Shown here one piece after another: positions 25,546-34,576 of a stretch of DNA of 64,000 nt. The notes beneath the pieces are model-generated. The model worked only from the letters and a program-made list of their open reading frames with translations. It was not told the origin of the DNA and did not search any database. This DNA comes from Marinobacter aromaticivorans. Its GTDB lineage: Bacteria > Pseudomonadota > Gammaproteobacteria > Pseudomonadales > Oleiphilaceae. How positions within the stretch are numbered: the first letter of the stretch is position 1; the number at the start of each line of letters is the position of its first letter. The stretch is taken from positions 1 through 64,000 of the forward strand of contig NZ_NIHD01000017.1 in assembly GCF_002806975.1 (NCBI RefSeq), given 5' to 3'. Both the position numbers and the translations under genes were made by a program.

Positions 25546-25565
25546 ACTTCTTTGAGAAGGTCGGT

Positions 25566-25594
25566 ATGATAGCGGCCTGAAGCCTGTGGCTCAA
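25566..25594 (-). promoter_or_regulatory. Sigma-70 promoter of tRNA-Arg
   Basis: On the minus strand: -35 TTGAGC, 17-base spacer, -10 TATCAT, ending 20 bases before the mature tRNA 5' end. Confidence 0.65.
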
Positions 25595-25631
25595 GGTATT
25601 GCCGTGATTTCTGCTGGGCCGGGAGTGTGTT

Positions 25632-26339
25632 TTGTCTGACTCTTTCTCGTTAAGTGTTGTTGTGCCGGTGTGGATGGAGGCTGCGGGTGTGGTTCAAACC
25701 CTTGAAGCGCTGCAGCTGCTGCGGGCCAGTGGGCATGAGGTGATCGTTGTGGACGCCGGCAGCACGGATGGAACCGCCGCGCTGGCCAGGCCTTACGCGG
25801 ATCGCGTGGTGCAGGCGGAAAAAGGCAGGGCTGTGCAGATGAATGCCGGAGCGTCGGTTGCCAGGGGTAGGGTTCTGTTATTTTTGCATGCCGATACTCG
25901 CCTTCCGCCGGGTGCCCTGAGTTCCCTGGAGCAATTTTTTCAGAGCGACCGGGTTTGGGGGCGATTCGATGTTCGCCTGAGTGGCCAGGGCGTAATGTTG
26001 CGGATGATTGGCGGGTTCATGAATCAGCGTTCTCGGTTAACGGGGATTTGCACGGGAGATCAGGCGTTGTTTGTGTGCAGGGAGGTTTTTGAAGCGTTGG
26101 GCGGCTTTGAGAACATACCGCTTATGGAAGATGTCGAATTTTCCCGTCGTCTGTGCCTGGTTTCCCGCCCCTTCCGTATCAAGGATCCTGTGATTACTGA
26201 CAGCAGGCGCTGGGAGCAACGGGGTGTGTGGCGCACAATTTTCCTTATGTGGCGTTTGCGCTGGCGCTATTGGCGCGGTGAGTCTCCCGAAAGGCTTGTT
26301 CACTCTTACCGTTCGGATGTTCGTAATGCCAAAGACTGA
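25632..26339 (+). CDS. Family 2 glycosyltransferase (TIGR04283-type)
   Basis: A 235-residue GT-A glycosyltransferase. The nucleotide-sugar site shows as VVVPVWMEA, VVDAGSTDGT and LHADTRLP (the DXD motif is HADT), followed by an acceptor region with ENIPLMEDVEFSRRL. It is the usual neighbour of the TIGR04282 transferase that follows and overlaps it by 14 bases. Databases label the pair arsenosugar biosynthesis or rSAM/selenodomain-associated; no arsenic gene is seen here, so that name should not be taken as function. Start is TTG 25632 after GGGAG. Confidence 0.82.
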   Translation: MSDSFSLSVVVPVWMEAAGVVQTLEALQLLRASGHEVIVVDAGSTDGTAALARPYADRVVQAEKGRAVQMNAGASVARGRVLLFLHADTRLPPGALSSLEQFFQSDRVWGRFDVRLSGQGVMLRMIGGFMNQRSRLTGICTGDQALFVCREVFEALGGFENIPLMEDVEFSRRLCLVSRPFRIKDPVITDSRRWEQRGVWRTIFLMWRLRWRYWRGESPERLVHSYRSDVRNAKD

Positions 26340-26973
26340 AACTCCCGACGCCCTGCTGATGCAATTCGCCAAGTGGCCCGAAGTGGGCCAGGTGAAAACA
26401 CGCCTCATTCCGGCGCTTGGCGCCCGGGGCGCAGCGGACGCTCACATAAAGCTCACGCTTGCGGTGTTGAATAACCTGTGTGGCACCGGGCTGGCTGTGC
26501 AATTCTGGTGGGACAGGCATGTAGACTCAGTTCCGGATGAGGCGCAGGAGATTGTGGGCGCTATCGATCAGCGGGGTTTGAAGCAAAAGGTACAGAAGGG
26601 CGCGGACCTGGGTGAGCGGATGCAGGGTGCGCTTGAATTCGGCCTTGAGTTCCATGCTTTTTCCCTGATTGTGGGTAGCGATTGCCCTTCGGTCGAACCG
26701 GAATACGTGCATCAGGCACTGGCAAGCCTGCAGGAATACGATGTGGTTTTGGGGCCTTCGGATGACGGTGGCTATGTGTTGATTGGCGCTCGTCGGGTGG
26801 TTCCGGAGATGCTTGATGGTATTGAATGGGGAACGCAAGGCGTTCTAGCACAAACCCAGCAGCGACTGGTTAGCCTGGGGCTCAGTGTCGGATTGCTGGA
26901 GCCCCGCTGGGACGTGGACGAACCGGAGGACTGGGCGCGTTTTCAGCGCCTGCCCCCGGCGGGCAACGGGTAG
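26326..26973 (+). CDS. TIGR04282-type glycosyltransferase/nucleotidyltransferase-like protein
   Basis: A 215-residue protein with the family's N-terminal FAKWPEVGQVKTRLIPALG (about 12-30, a pyrophosphorylase-like nucleotide loop), GSDCPSVEPEYV and GPSDDGGYVLIGAR. The ATG at 26326, within the end of the preceding gene, fits the family start better than the 26224 start. Function is unproven in general; the two genes almost always occur together. Confidence 0.82.
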   Translation: MPKTETPDALLMQFAKWPEVGQVKTRLIPALGARGAADAHIKLTLAVLNNLCGTGLAVQFWWDRHVDSVPDEAQEIVGAIDQRGLKQKVQKGADLGERMQGALEFGLEFHAFSLIVGSDCPSVEPEYVHQALASLQEYDVVLGPSDDGGYVLIGARRVVPEMLDGIEWGTQGVLAQTQQRLVSLGLSVGLLEPRWDVDEPEDWARFQRLPPAGNG

Positions 26974-26987
26974 TTGTCTGTTGCCGC

Positions 26988-29840
26988 TTATTTGGCGGTT
27001 ACCGGCGGCTGCTTCAGAATCAGATCCCGTGCTTCATTGGCGCTCAAGCCCTCTGGGCCTGTGACTGCGCGTAAAGCCCTTTCCCGGTTCAGTACGGCGT
27101 CTTTGAAGGTGGCGTAAAGCTCTTTATGGCTCACGTCTTGAACGGCGCTCGCAAGTTTCTCCCGGGAATCAAAGTCATCATTGCCCCGATCAATTTCCCG
27201 CCAGTAACGCCCGGAAATGTCACCCAGTTGGCGGTCCCGCTCAAGAATGCGGCTGATCACGGCCCGCTTTTCGCGTTCTAGCCGTTTTTCGTCAAGGTCT
27301 TCGAGGGTCTTTTCAAAACCTTTGGCGAACTCGCGAACTGCCTGGTCGATGTCTTCTGCGCTTGCACCGGGGGATTGAACCACAAACCCCAGCGCCGGTG
27401 TCTCAAGCATTTCGAATGGCGTTGCATACACGATATAACCAAGCTGGCGGGTCGTGCGGAGCTCCTCATAAAACGGGCTGCTGATAATCTGCGCTAACAG
27501 CTGGAATCGGGCGCGTTCTTCAAAACCGGTATTCCGGCCCTGTGTGTAAAGCGTATAGCCGGTATCCGGATGCTGTACGTTGAGAGAAACCAGCATATCG
27601 CCTGCCGGCAGTTCACGCACCTGACTGCGCTCTACGGACACAACCTTACTTTTGGCCAGCACAATGGCGTCGATCTGCTGGGCAAGATTCAATGCGTAGG
27701 CTTCGGTAATGTTGCCATGGGCCAGAAGAACCGGGTCAACTTCCGAGAGCAGTGTTTTTGAGAACGACATAAGCTCGTCGAGGGTTACTTCACGGGCTGC
27801 GCGCAGCTTTTCTTCGGTGCTCCAGGTATCCTCAAGCAGGGCGGTCTGAATAAACTCCGATGTTTGCTCCACCGGGCGGTCTTTTGCTTTGTTCTGCAGG
27901 CTGTCGATCAGGTTTTGCCTGGCGATATCGAAGCGTTGGCGGGTAACTTCTGGCGCCGAGACCTGCATGAGGATACGGTTCATCAGGGTGTGCAGTTTGT
28001 CACTGTAGCCACCAACACGAATTGTAATGCCACGCAAATGCGGGTAAATGCTGTAATCCAGCCCGGCCAGCCGTGCCGAGTAGGCCCAGGCGTTCAGATT
28101 GTTGTTAATACTGTCCACCAACAAACGGGTAAGCACATGGCTTCGCGCAGATACGCGGGCCGCCGGGGTGCGCAGGCTGAAAAATACGTTGGCTTTGGGT
28201 GTGTTGAAGCGGGTGTCCCGGGCAAACCAGATAGCCATACCGTTCGGCTTACCCAGCAACTCCGGTTTGTCCATGGTGGCACCGGGAACCATGGTCAGGT
28301 CTTCCGGCACAAACGGGTTGGGGGCGGGAAGATGGAGCGATGCGGCCAGCGCCTCGGGGGCGTTATTGAGCAATGTGTCGGTATTCAGCGGCTCGATTTG
28401 CCAGGGCGTATCATACCATTGAGTAAGGTTCGGGTTGTCGAGGCCGGGTTGCGGAGCCAGCACATAGGCCATCAGGTTATCTGGTGTCAGCCTGGCAAGA
28501 ATGGCCCGGTACTGGTCCGGTGCATAACGTTCCATAAGCCAGGGCGCACTGAGGATGTCTTCTGCAGGGTAGTCCTGTAACTGGCTGGAAAGCCGCATTG
28601 CCTCATGCAGGGGTTCGCCCTGTTCACGAAAGCGGAAGTCAATTCGCGCAAGGCGCTGCATTTCCTCAAAACGCTGCTGGCTGATGCCCTGCTCACGAAT
28701 CATGTCTATGTATCGGAAAACCAGCGGCAGGATTTCCTCGTGTTGCTTCAGGCCCTCCGGTGTAAGTGCAATGCTGATTTCCAGTGTGGCGCTGTCGCCT
28801 GTGTCCATGCCGATGCCTGCTGACAGGCTATCGGCCAGGCCCTGGTTCTTGAGCACATTAAAAAGGCTCCCGGGCCCTTCATGGCCCAGCAGATTAGCAA
28901 CATAGCTCGCAGGCTTGGTGCGATAATTTTCCTGCTGCGAGGGAATCGGGAATACCAGCGACAGTGTGCGTACATCCTTGATCGCGTCTACGGTTACTTT
29001 TGCCGGCAAGCTGTCGGGTTCATACAGGGGGGTGCCGTGCACTCGCGGTTGCAGGCTGCGGTTCCCGATGGCATTAAAACGTGCACGAACCATGGTTTCG
29101 AGTTTGTCCAGCGGCTGCGGGCCATAGACCGCCAGGGTCATGAGGTTGGCGGAGTAACGGTCTTTCCAGAATCTGATCAGATCAGGCCGAAGGGGATTGG
29201 CTTCGGTATTCTCCAGGGTAGTGAGGTTACCAACAGCGAACTGGTGAAAGGCATGTTCAGGATTACTGGTGGCCTTCTTTACGGAATAGAAACGGCGGCC
29301 ATCTTCTTTTTGCTTGGCGCTGAACTCTGAATGAACGGCGTTGCGCTCACGGTCTACCAGTTCAGCAGTAAAGAGGGGGGCAGCGAACTGCTGGGCAAAA
29401 CGATCCAGCGCCGGTTCAAGGTAGTTTGCCTGAACATCAAAGAAATAGTTGGTGTTGCGAAACGCGGTAAAAGCGTTATGGCTGCCACCGTGGCTTTTGA
29501 TGAACTGCTGGTATTCACCCGGCTCCGGATATTTTTCGGTGCCCAGGAACAGCATGTGTTCCAGGAAGTGCGCAATGCCTTCACGTTCTTTCGGGTCATC
29601 CCCGCTGCCAACGGCGACATTCATGGAAGCGGCCGCCTTGTCTGCATCCCTGTCGGATACCAGGATCGCTCGCAAGCCGTTATCCAGCTCGATGAAGCGG
29701 TATTCGTTGTTATCGTTCGGGCTTTTGTCGGGTGTTTGCGCCGCGCTGGCGAGCGCGCTGACAAATAACAGTGTAAGCAGCGCAAACACATTCACTGCCA
29801 GCCGTTGTACTCGAACCTTCGGGTGATTAGTTATTTGCAT
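26988..29840 (-). CDS. M16-family (pitrilysin/insulinase-like) zinc peptidase
   Basis: A 950-residue periplasmic metallopeptidase. A signal peptide (about 1-33) is followed by the active M16 domain with the inverted zinc motif HFLEH and downstream Glu in RERNAVHSEF, then an inactive M16 half, the layout of pitrilysin/protease III (about 960 residues). The peptidase is expected to degrade small peptides in the periplasm. It is transcribed toward the preceding glycosyltransferase gene and has no operon partner. Confidence 0.9.
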   Translation of the reverse strand: MQITNHPKVRVQRLAVNVFALLTLLFVSALASAAQTPDKSPNDNNEYRFIELDNGLRAILVSDRDADKAAASMNVAVGSGDDPKEREGIAHFLEHMLFLGTEKYPEPGEYQQFIKSHGGSHNAFTAFRNTNYFFDVQANYLEPALDRFAQQFAAPLFTAELVDRERNAVHSEFSAKQKEDGRRFYSVKKATSNPEHAFHQFAVGNLTTLENTEANPLRPDLIRFWKDRYSANLMTLAVYGPQPLDKLETMVRARFNAIGNRSLQPRVHGTPLYEPDSLPAKVTVDAIKDVRTLSLVFPIPSQQENYRTKPASYVANLLGHEGPGSLFNVLKNQGLADSLSAGIGMDTGDSATLEISIALTPEGLKQHEEILPLVFRYIDMIREQGISQQRFEEMQRLARIDFRFREQGEPLHEAMRLSSQLQDYPAEDILSAPWLMERYAPDQYRAILARLTPDNLMAYVLAPQPGLDNPNLTQWYDTPWQIEPLNTDTLLNNAPEALAASLHLPAPNPFVPEDLTMVPGATMDKPELLGKPNGMAIWFARDTRFNTPKANVFFSLRTPAARVSARSHVLTRLLVDSINNNLNAWAYSARLAGLDYSIYPHLRGITIRVGGYSDKLHTLMNRILMQVSAPEVTRQRFDIARQNLIDSLQNKAKDRPVEQTSEFIQTALLEDTWSTEEKLRAAREVTLDELMSFSKTLLSEVDPVLLAHGNITEAYALNLAQQIDAIVLAKSKVVSVERSQVRELPAGDMLVSLNVQHPDTGYTLYTQGRNTGFEERARFQLLAQIISSPFYEELRTTRQLGYIVYATPFEMLETPALGFVVQSPGASAEDIDQAVREFAKGFEKTLEDLDEKRLEREKRAVISRILERDRQLGDISGRYWREIDRGNDDFDSREKLASAVQDVSHKELYATFKDAVLNRERALRAVTGPEGLSANEARDLILKQPPVTAK

Positions 29841-29930
29841 AGTGCCTCTGGATAGTGCCTCTGTTATTTACAGTGAGCTTCGAAACCTTCTGCTGCAGAT
29901 ACGGTCTGGACCGGTAATGGTGTACCAGGT

Positions 29931-30230
29931 TCAGTGTATCTTCGCCTCCCGGGTATTCTTCGGCTGTTGATCGAGAGTTTTGCGAGCCAGGTCTGCGGCC
30001 GTTTCACCGTCCAGTTGGCCAGAGGCTATACGCTCCAGAACGGTTGCCATAATGGCAACGGACTGCCGGTAATCGGCAAACTCGGCCTGGAACGCAGTGT
30101 CTATGGCCTGGTAAACCGCCTGGATCTTCTGTTCCCGGTCACCCGAGTTTTTTGCTGTGTCGTTGATAGCTTTCAGGCAGGCTCGGGCAATGGCGATGTA
30201 GCGTTCGGTATTCGGGTTGTCATTCTGCAT
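29931..30230 (-). CDS. Hypothetical helical protein
   Basis: A 99-residue soluble protein starting at ATG 30230 (MQNDNPNTER). It is predicted to be almost all alpha-helical (YIAIARACLKAIND, KIQAVYQAIDTAF, ETAADLARKTLDQQ). No signal peptide and no recognised family. A longer start at 30278 exists but adds 16 residues of poor quality. It lies upstream of the M16 peptidase gene on the same strand with a 90-base gap. Confidence 0.55.
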   Translation of the reverse strand: MQNDNPNTERYIAIARACLKAINDTAKNSGDREQKIQAVYQAIDTAFQAEFADYRQSVAIMATVLERIASGQLDGETAADLARKTLDQQPKNTREAKIH

Positions 30231-30601
30231 TGTCTGGCTTCCGGGTAGTGCTGGTCTGTGAAAAGGACTGACGCCCAAAGAGGCAACAAGTTCCGATTAT
30301 CGCATTGCTGGCGGGTTGTTTCATTGCTTTGCGGTAATACATCGGCTGGGAGGGCAGGTGCCGATTACTGTGCTAATCTCAAATTCAATGTGCTGAGGGC
30401 GGATCCACGCGCGCCGGGCAGGGGTTAGAGTAATTGCTCTATTCAAAACAACAGGTTACAGAGTAAAAGCTCTAATAAAGACCGATACATGAAAGTTGCA
30501 ATTAAGTACAATGCCGGTTTTTGAAGGTCGCTATAAGACTTTGGTCTGGTGTGGCCGGCATGGATAGACAACAACTGAGCAACAAGCAGGGTGGATTATC
30601 A
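30231..30601. other. Long leader region of the fatty acyl-CoA reductase gene
   Basis: 371 bases between divergent genes with no convincing ORF. It holds two matching inverted repeats (30426-30441 and 30459-30474, described separately) and AT-rich promoter-like sequence from about 30470 on. Confidence 0.55.
30426..30474. promoter_or_regulatory. Paired palindromes TAGAG-N6-CTCTA upstream of the acyl-CoA reductase
   Basis: TAGAGTAATTGCTCTA (30426-30441) and CAGAGTAAAAGCTCTA (30459-30474) share AGAGTAA-NN-GCTCTA and lie 33 bases apart, three helical turns. Each is an inverted repeat, as for two dimers of one regulator. They are not the PsrA or FadR consensus I know. They sit 128 bases before the reductase ATG. 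Confidence 0.45.
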
Positions 30602-32587
30602 ATGAATTATTTCCTCACCGGTGGCACCGGATTTATTGGCCGTTTTCTTGTGGAAAAATTGTTGGCGCGCGGTGGTACCGTGCACCTGCTGGTGCGAGAA
30701 CAGTCCCTGGGCAAGCTGGAAGCCCTGAGGGAACGCTGGGGGGTAGATGAGTCCCGTGTAAAAGCTGTTGTCGGCGACCTCACCAGCAAAAATCTGGGTA
30801 TTGATGCAAAAACCCTGAAAGCGCTGACAGGGAATATCGATCATTTTTTCCATCTGGCGGCGGTCTACGATATGGGCGCCGATGAAGAGGCCCAGCAGGC
30901 CACCAATATAGAAGGTACCCGAGCCGCGGTGAATGCTGCCGGAGCGATGAAGGCAAAACACTTTCATCACGTTTCGTCTATTGCTGCAGCGGGCCTGTTC
31001 AAGGGCATTTTCCGCGAGGACATGTTTGAAGAAGCAGAGAGGCTGGACCATCCGTATCTGATGACCAAGCACGAGTCCGAAAAGGTCGTGCGCGAAGAGT
31101 GCAAGTTGCCATTCCGTATTTACCGCCCGGGCATGGTGATCGGTCACTCGGAAACCGGGGAAATGGACAAGGTTGATGGCCCCTATTACTTCTTCAAGAT
31201 GATTCAGAAAATCCGCCGCACCTTGCCTCAGTGGGTTCCAACCGTTGGCATTGAAGGGGGCCGCCTGAACATTGTCCCGGTGGATTTCGTGGTTAACGCC
31301 ATGGATCATATCGCGCATCTGGAAGGTGAGGACGGCAACTGTTTCCACCTTGTAGACACCGATCCGTACAAGGTTGGTGAAATACTTAACATCTTCTGCG
31401 AGGCTGGCCATGCCCCGACAATGGGCATGCGTATTGATTCCCGCATGTTCGGTTTTGTTCCGCCGTTCATCCGCCAGAGCCTGAAAAATCTGCCGCCGGT
31501 GAAGCGTTTGACCAGTGCGGTGCTGGATGACATGGGCATCCCGCGCTCTGTATTGTCCTTCATTAATTACCCAACACGCTTCGATGCCCGTGAAACCGAG
31601 CGGGCACTGAAAGGAACCGGCATAGAAGTGCCCCGTCTGAAGGATTACGCCCCGGTGATCTGGGACTTCTGGGAACGCAACCTGGATCCTGATCTGTTCA
31701 AGGATCGCACACTCAAGGGCACGGTCGAAGGCAAGGTATGCGTGGTAACCGGTGCCACGTCCGGCATTGGCCTGGCGACGGCTGAAAAGCTGGCGGAAGC
31801 CGGTGCCATTCTGGTGATTGGCGCCCGCACCAAGGAAAAACTGGACGAGGTAAGCGCATCCCTTGAAGCCAGGGGTGGCAATGTGCACGCCTACCAGTGT
31901 GACTTTTCCGATATGGAAGATTGCGACCGGTTTGTTCAAACCGTTCTGGATAACCATGGCCACGTTGATGTGCTGGTTAACAACGCCGGGCGCTCTATCC
32001 GCCGTTCATTGTCACTTTCGTTTGATCGCTTTCACGATTTTGAGCGCACAATGCAGCTCAACTACTTTGGCTCTGTTCGTCTGATCATGGGCTTTGCGCC
32101 CTCTATGCTGGAGCGTCGGCGCGGGCATGTGGTTAACATTTCCTCCATCGGTGTGCTTACCAACGCCCCGCGCTTCTCGGCCTATGTCGCCTCCAAATCC
32201 GCGCTGGATGCCTTCAGCCGGTGCGCGGCATCTGAATGGTCAGATCGGAACGTAACCTTTACCACCATCAATATGCCGCTGGTGAAAACGCCGATGATTG
32301 CGCCCACCAAGATCTATGATTCTGTGCCGACGCTTACGCCGGAAGAGGCAGCGGATATGGTAACGAATGCGATTATTGATCGCCCCAAGCGCATTGCCAC
32401 GCGCCTTGGCATCTTTGCGCAGGTGTTGCATGCATTGGCGCCGAAGATGGGCGAAATCATCATGAATACCGGGTACCGCATGTTCCCGGATTCATCCCCG
32501 GGTGTCGGCGGAAAATCCATTGAAAGGCCAAAGGTGTCTACGGAACAGGTGGCCTTTGCCGCGGTGATGCGAGGCATTCACTGGTAA
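30602..32587 (+). CDS. Fatty acyl-CoA reductase (alcohol-forming, wax-ester pathway)
   Basis: A 661-residue two-domain reductase closely matching the Marinobacter enzyme that reduces acyl-CoA (and aldehyde) to fatty alcohol with NADPH for wax-ester synthesis. Residues 1-360 form an extended SDR domain (TGGTGFIG at about 6-13, YXXXK as YLMTK) and residues about 375-660 a second SDR (TGATSGIG at about 382-389, Tyr/Lys in YVASK). ATG 30602 gives exactly the family length; the 30521 start adds 27 spurious residues. It is a single gene with its own long leader and a strong terminator. The wax-ester synthase is not in this window. Confidence 0.93.
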   Translation: MNYFLTGGTGFIGRFLVEKLLARGGTVHLLVREQSLGKLEALRERWGVDESRVKAVVGDLTSKNLGIDAKTLKALTGNIDHFFHLAAVYDMGADEEAQQATNIEGTRAAVNAAGAMKAKHFHHVSSIAAAGLFKGIFREDMFEEAERLDHPYLMTKHESEKVVREECKLPFRIYRPGMVIGHSETGEMDKVDGPYYFFKMIQKIRRTLPQWVPTVGIEGGRLNIVPVDFVVNAMDHIAHLEGEDGNCFHLVDTDPYKVGEILNIFCEAGHAPTMGMRIDSRMFGFVPPFIRQSLKNLPPVKRLTSAVLDDMGIPRSVLSFINYPTRFDARETERALKGTGIEVPRLKDYAPVIWDFWERNLDPDLFKDRTLKGTVEGKVCVVTGATSGIGLATAEKLAEAGAILVIGARTKEKLDEVSASLEARGGNVHAYQCDFSDMEDCDRFVQTVLDNHGHVDVLVNNAGRSIRRSLSLSFDRFHDFERTMQLNYFGSVRLIMGFAPSMLERRRGHVVNISSIGVLTNAPRFSAYVASKSALDAFSRCAASEWSDRNVTFTTINMPLVKTPMIAPTKIYDSVPTLTPEEAADMVTNAIIDRPKRIATRLGIFAQVLHALAPKMGEIIMNTGYRMFPDSSPGVGGKSIERPKVSTEQVAFAAVMRGIHW

Positions 32588-32612
32588 GGGGCGCTCTGTG
32601 AAACCTGAACCA

Positions 32613-32637
32613 AAAAAACCCGCGGTGCGGGTTTTTT
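32613..32637 (+). terminator. Intrinsic terminator of the acyl-CoA reductase
   Basis: AACCCGC-GGT-GCGGGTT stem-loop followed by TTTTT, starting 25 bases after the reductase stop. The A-run on the left makes it usable from both directions, so it may also end rnt. Confidence 0.85.
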
Positions 32638-32670
32638 GTGGTGGCGGTTTAATGGCAGCGTGGCCGGTTT

Positions 32671-33327
32671 TTATCCGTCGTTTCCCGGTATTGGGGGTGG
32701 TGGAAAGCCACCCAATTCTTGCCAGCGATTGACGATACCGCAGAACAGGTCGGCCGTTTTTTCCGCATCATAGGCGGCGGAGTGGGCTTCCTTGTTATTA
32801 AACGGTATGCCTGCCAGCTTGCAGGCTTGTGCCAGCACCGTGTGGCCGTATGCCAGGCCGGCAAGGGTTGCCGTGTCGAATGTTGAGAAAGGATGGAACG
32901 GGTTGCGGTTGATTTCCGCCCGCTGTGCCGCTGCAAATACGAAGCTGTGATCGAAGGTTGCGTTGTGGCCCACCAGTACCGCGCGCTTGCAATCGTGTGC
33001 CCTGACCGCTTTGCGGATGGGGCGGAATATTTCGCTCAGGCCTTCACGCTCGGGTACAGCCTCGCGTTCCGGATTCCAGGGGTCGATTCCGGTAAAATCC
33101 AGCGCGGACTGCTCCAGATTGGCGCCTTCAAACGGATCAATCTGTTGCACATGGGTTTCAGCCCGGCGCAGGCGGCCATCTTCATCCATGGTCAATATCA
33201 CCGCAGCTATTTCAAGCAAAGCATCACGTTCCGGATTGAATCCGCCGGTTTCCACATCCACAACCACGGGCAGGAAACCGCGGAATCTGCGGGACATGGG
33301 ATGCGATTGTCTGTTTTCGTCAGTCAC
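32671..33327 (-). CDS. rnt: Ribonuclease T
   Basis: A 218-residue DEDDh 3'-5' exoribonuclease that trims tRNA 3' ends and other stable RNAs. Catalytic residues show as Asp and Glu in VVDVETGGFNP, Asp in NATFDHSF and the His/Asp pair in EAHSAAYDAEKTADLF. Length matches RNase T (about 215-225). It is the downstream partner of pyrC on the same strand with a 41-base gap, the conserved arrangement in Pseudomonas and Marinobacter. Confidence 0.95.
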   Translation of the reverse strand: MTDENRQSHPMSRRFRGFLPVVVDVETGGFNPERDALLEIAAVILTMDEDGRLRRAETHVQQIDPFEGANLEQSALDFTGIDPWNPEREAVPEREGLSEIFRPIRKAVRAHDCKRAVLVGHNATFDHSFVFAAAQRAEINRNPFHPFSTFDTATLAGLAYGHTVLAQACKLAGIPFNNKEAHSAAYDAEKTADLFCGIVNRWQELGGFPPPPIPGNDG

Positions 33328-33368
33328 TAAAGCTCCGGTTTTGGCCGTTTGTCAGGAAGTTGGAAAGA

Positions 33369-34400
33369 TCAGGCCAGGCGCCAGTTAACAGTTTCGCCGG
33401 CCTTCAGAGGAACGATGGTAGCATCCGCCAAAGGCAATTCATCGGGCATCGTCCAGGGTTCTTTCACCAGCGTGATGGTGTCGGTATTGCGAGGCAGGCC
33501 GTAAAAGTCGGCACCGTTCAGGCTGGCGAAGGCTTCAAGCCGGTCGAGAATGCCCAGCTCTTCAAAAATCTCGGCATACAGTCCGATCGCACCATAGGCG
33601 GAATAACAACCCGCACAGCCGCAGGCCGCTTCTTTTTTGTCTTTCGAGTGGGGGGCGGAGTCGGTTCCCAGAAAGAATCGCCTGTCACCGCTGGCGATAG
33701 CATCTCTCAGCGCCTGCTGGTGCCGGTTACGTTTGAGGATCGGAAGGCAGTACAGATGAGGGCGCATGCCCCCCACCAGCATGTGATTACGGTTGTACAT
33801 GAGGTGCTGGGGTGTGAGCGTGGCGGCTAGGTTGTCACCCTGGTGTTGCCGAACGAATTGTGCGGAGTCCTCGGTGGTTATGTGTTCAAGGACCACCTTG
33901 AGCGTGGGGAAGGCCGCCAGTGCAGGCGCCAGAACCCGTTCAAGAAAAACCTTCTCCCGGTCGAAAATATCGATGTCGGCATCGGTAACTTCACCGTGAA
34001 CAAGCAGCAGCATGCCACATTCTGCCATGGTATCCAGTACCGGATAGATATTGCGGATATCCTTCACACCGGAAGCCGAGTTTGTTGTCGCACCCGCCGG
34101 GTAGAGTTTGGCGGCGACAACGCCCTGGGCGCGGGCTTCAAGAATGTCCTCTCGGGTGGTGGATTCGGTCAGGTAAAGGGTCATCAAAGGTCGGAAATGC
34201 GTGCCTTTGGCTGCTGCCAGTATCCGGTCCCGGTAGGCAGCGGCCTGTGCCGCATTTGTTATCGGCGGAACCAGGTTGGGCATGATGATCGCCCGTCCGA
34301 AACAGGCTGCGGTTGCGGGCACTACATCGTTCAGAATATCGCCGTCACGAACGTGGAGGTGCCAGTCGTCGGGGCGCACAATAGTTAGCTGGTCGGTCAT
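33369..34400 (-). CDS. pyrC: Dihydroorotase
   Basis: A 343-residue class II dihydroorotase, step three of pyrimidine synthesis. Zinc ligands show as HLH in DDWHLHVRDG, the carboxylated Lys in VAAKLYPAGATTNS, His in LLVHGEV, His in VLEHITT, and DSAPH near the C-terminus. ATG 34400 gives the normal length (E. coli PyrC 348); the 34568 start would add 56 residues. motY starts divergently 176 bases away. Confidence 0.95.
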   Translation of the reverse strand: MTDQLTIVRPDDWHLHVRDGDILNDVVPATAACFGRAIIMPNLVPPITNAAQAAAYRDRILAAAKGTHFRPLMTLYLTESTTREDILEARAQGVVAAKLYPAGATTNSASGVKDIRNIYPVLDTMAECGMLLLVHGEVTDADIDIFDREKVFLERVLAPALAAFPTLKVVLEHITTEDSAQFVRQHQGDNLAATLTPQHLMYNRNHMLVGGMRPHLYCLPILKRNRHQQALRDAIASGDRRFFLGTDSAPHSKDKKEAACGCAGCYSAYGAIGLYAEIFEELGILDRLEAFASLNGADFYGLPRNTDTITLVKEPWTMPDELPLADATIVPLKAGETVNWRLA

Positions 34401-34576
34401 GAGCTGGTTTCCGCAATGCCTTCTGAGGTAAAACAGGCGTGTAAGGCGCTTGGGCCCTGAGAAATTTGGCAGATTATAGCAGAATGCGTGGGCGATTGTT
34501 TTCCCCGTATCGGCTAAAGAAAGTTGCGCCGGTGCCGTTAAACAGGGAAATCCTGAAACCTCCGTCAAGCAACGGT

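Noticed and set aside
25632..26973. Arsenosugar biosynthesis locus
   Set aside because: The family names mention arsenosugars, but no arsM or radical-SAM arsenic gene is present in the window.
27864..28580. A 238-codon plus-strand ORF inside the M16 peptidase gene
   Set aside because: Antisense to a complete peptidase, no recognisable motif or start signal.
30599..31963. A 454-codon minus-strand ORF inside the fatty acyl-CoA reductase gene
   Set aside because: It is antisense to a clearly recognised enzyme, has no family features and no ribosome site; long antisense frames are common opposite high-GC coding regions.
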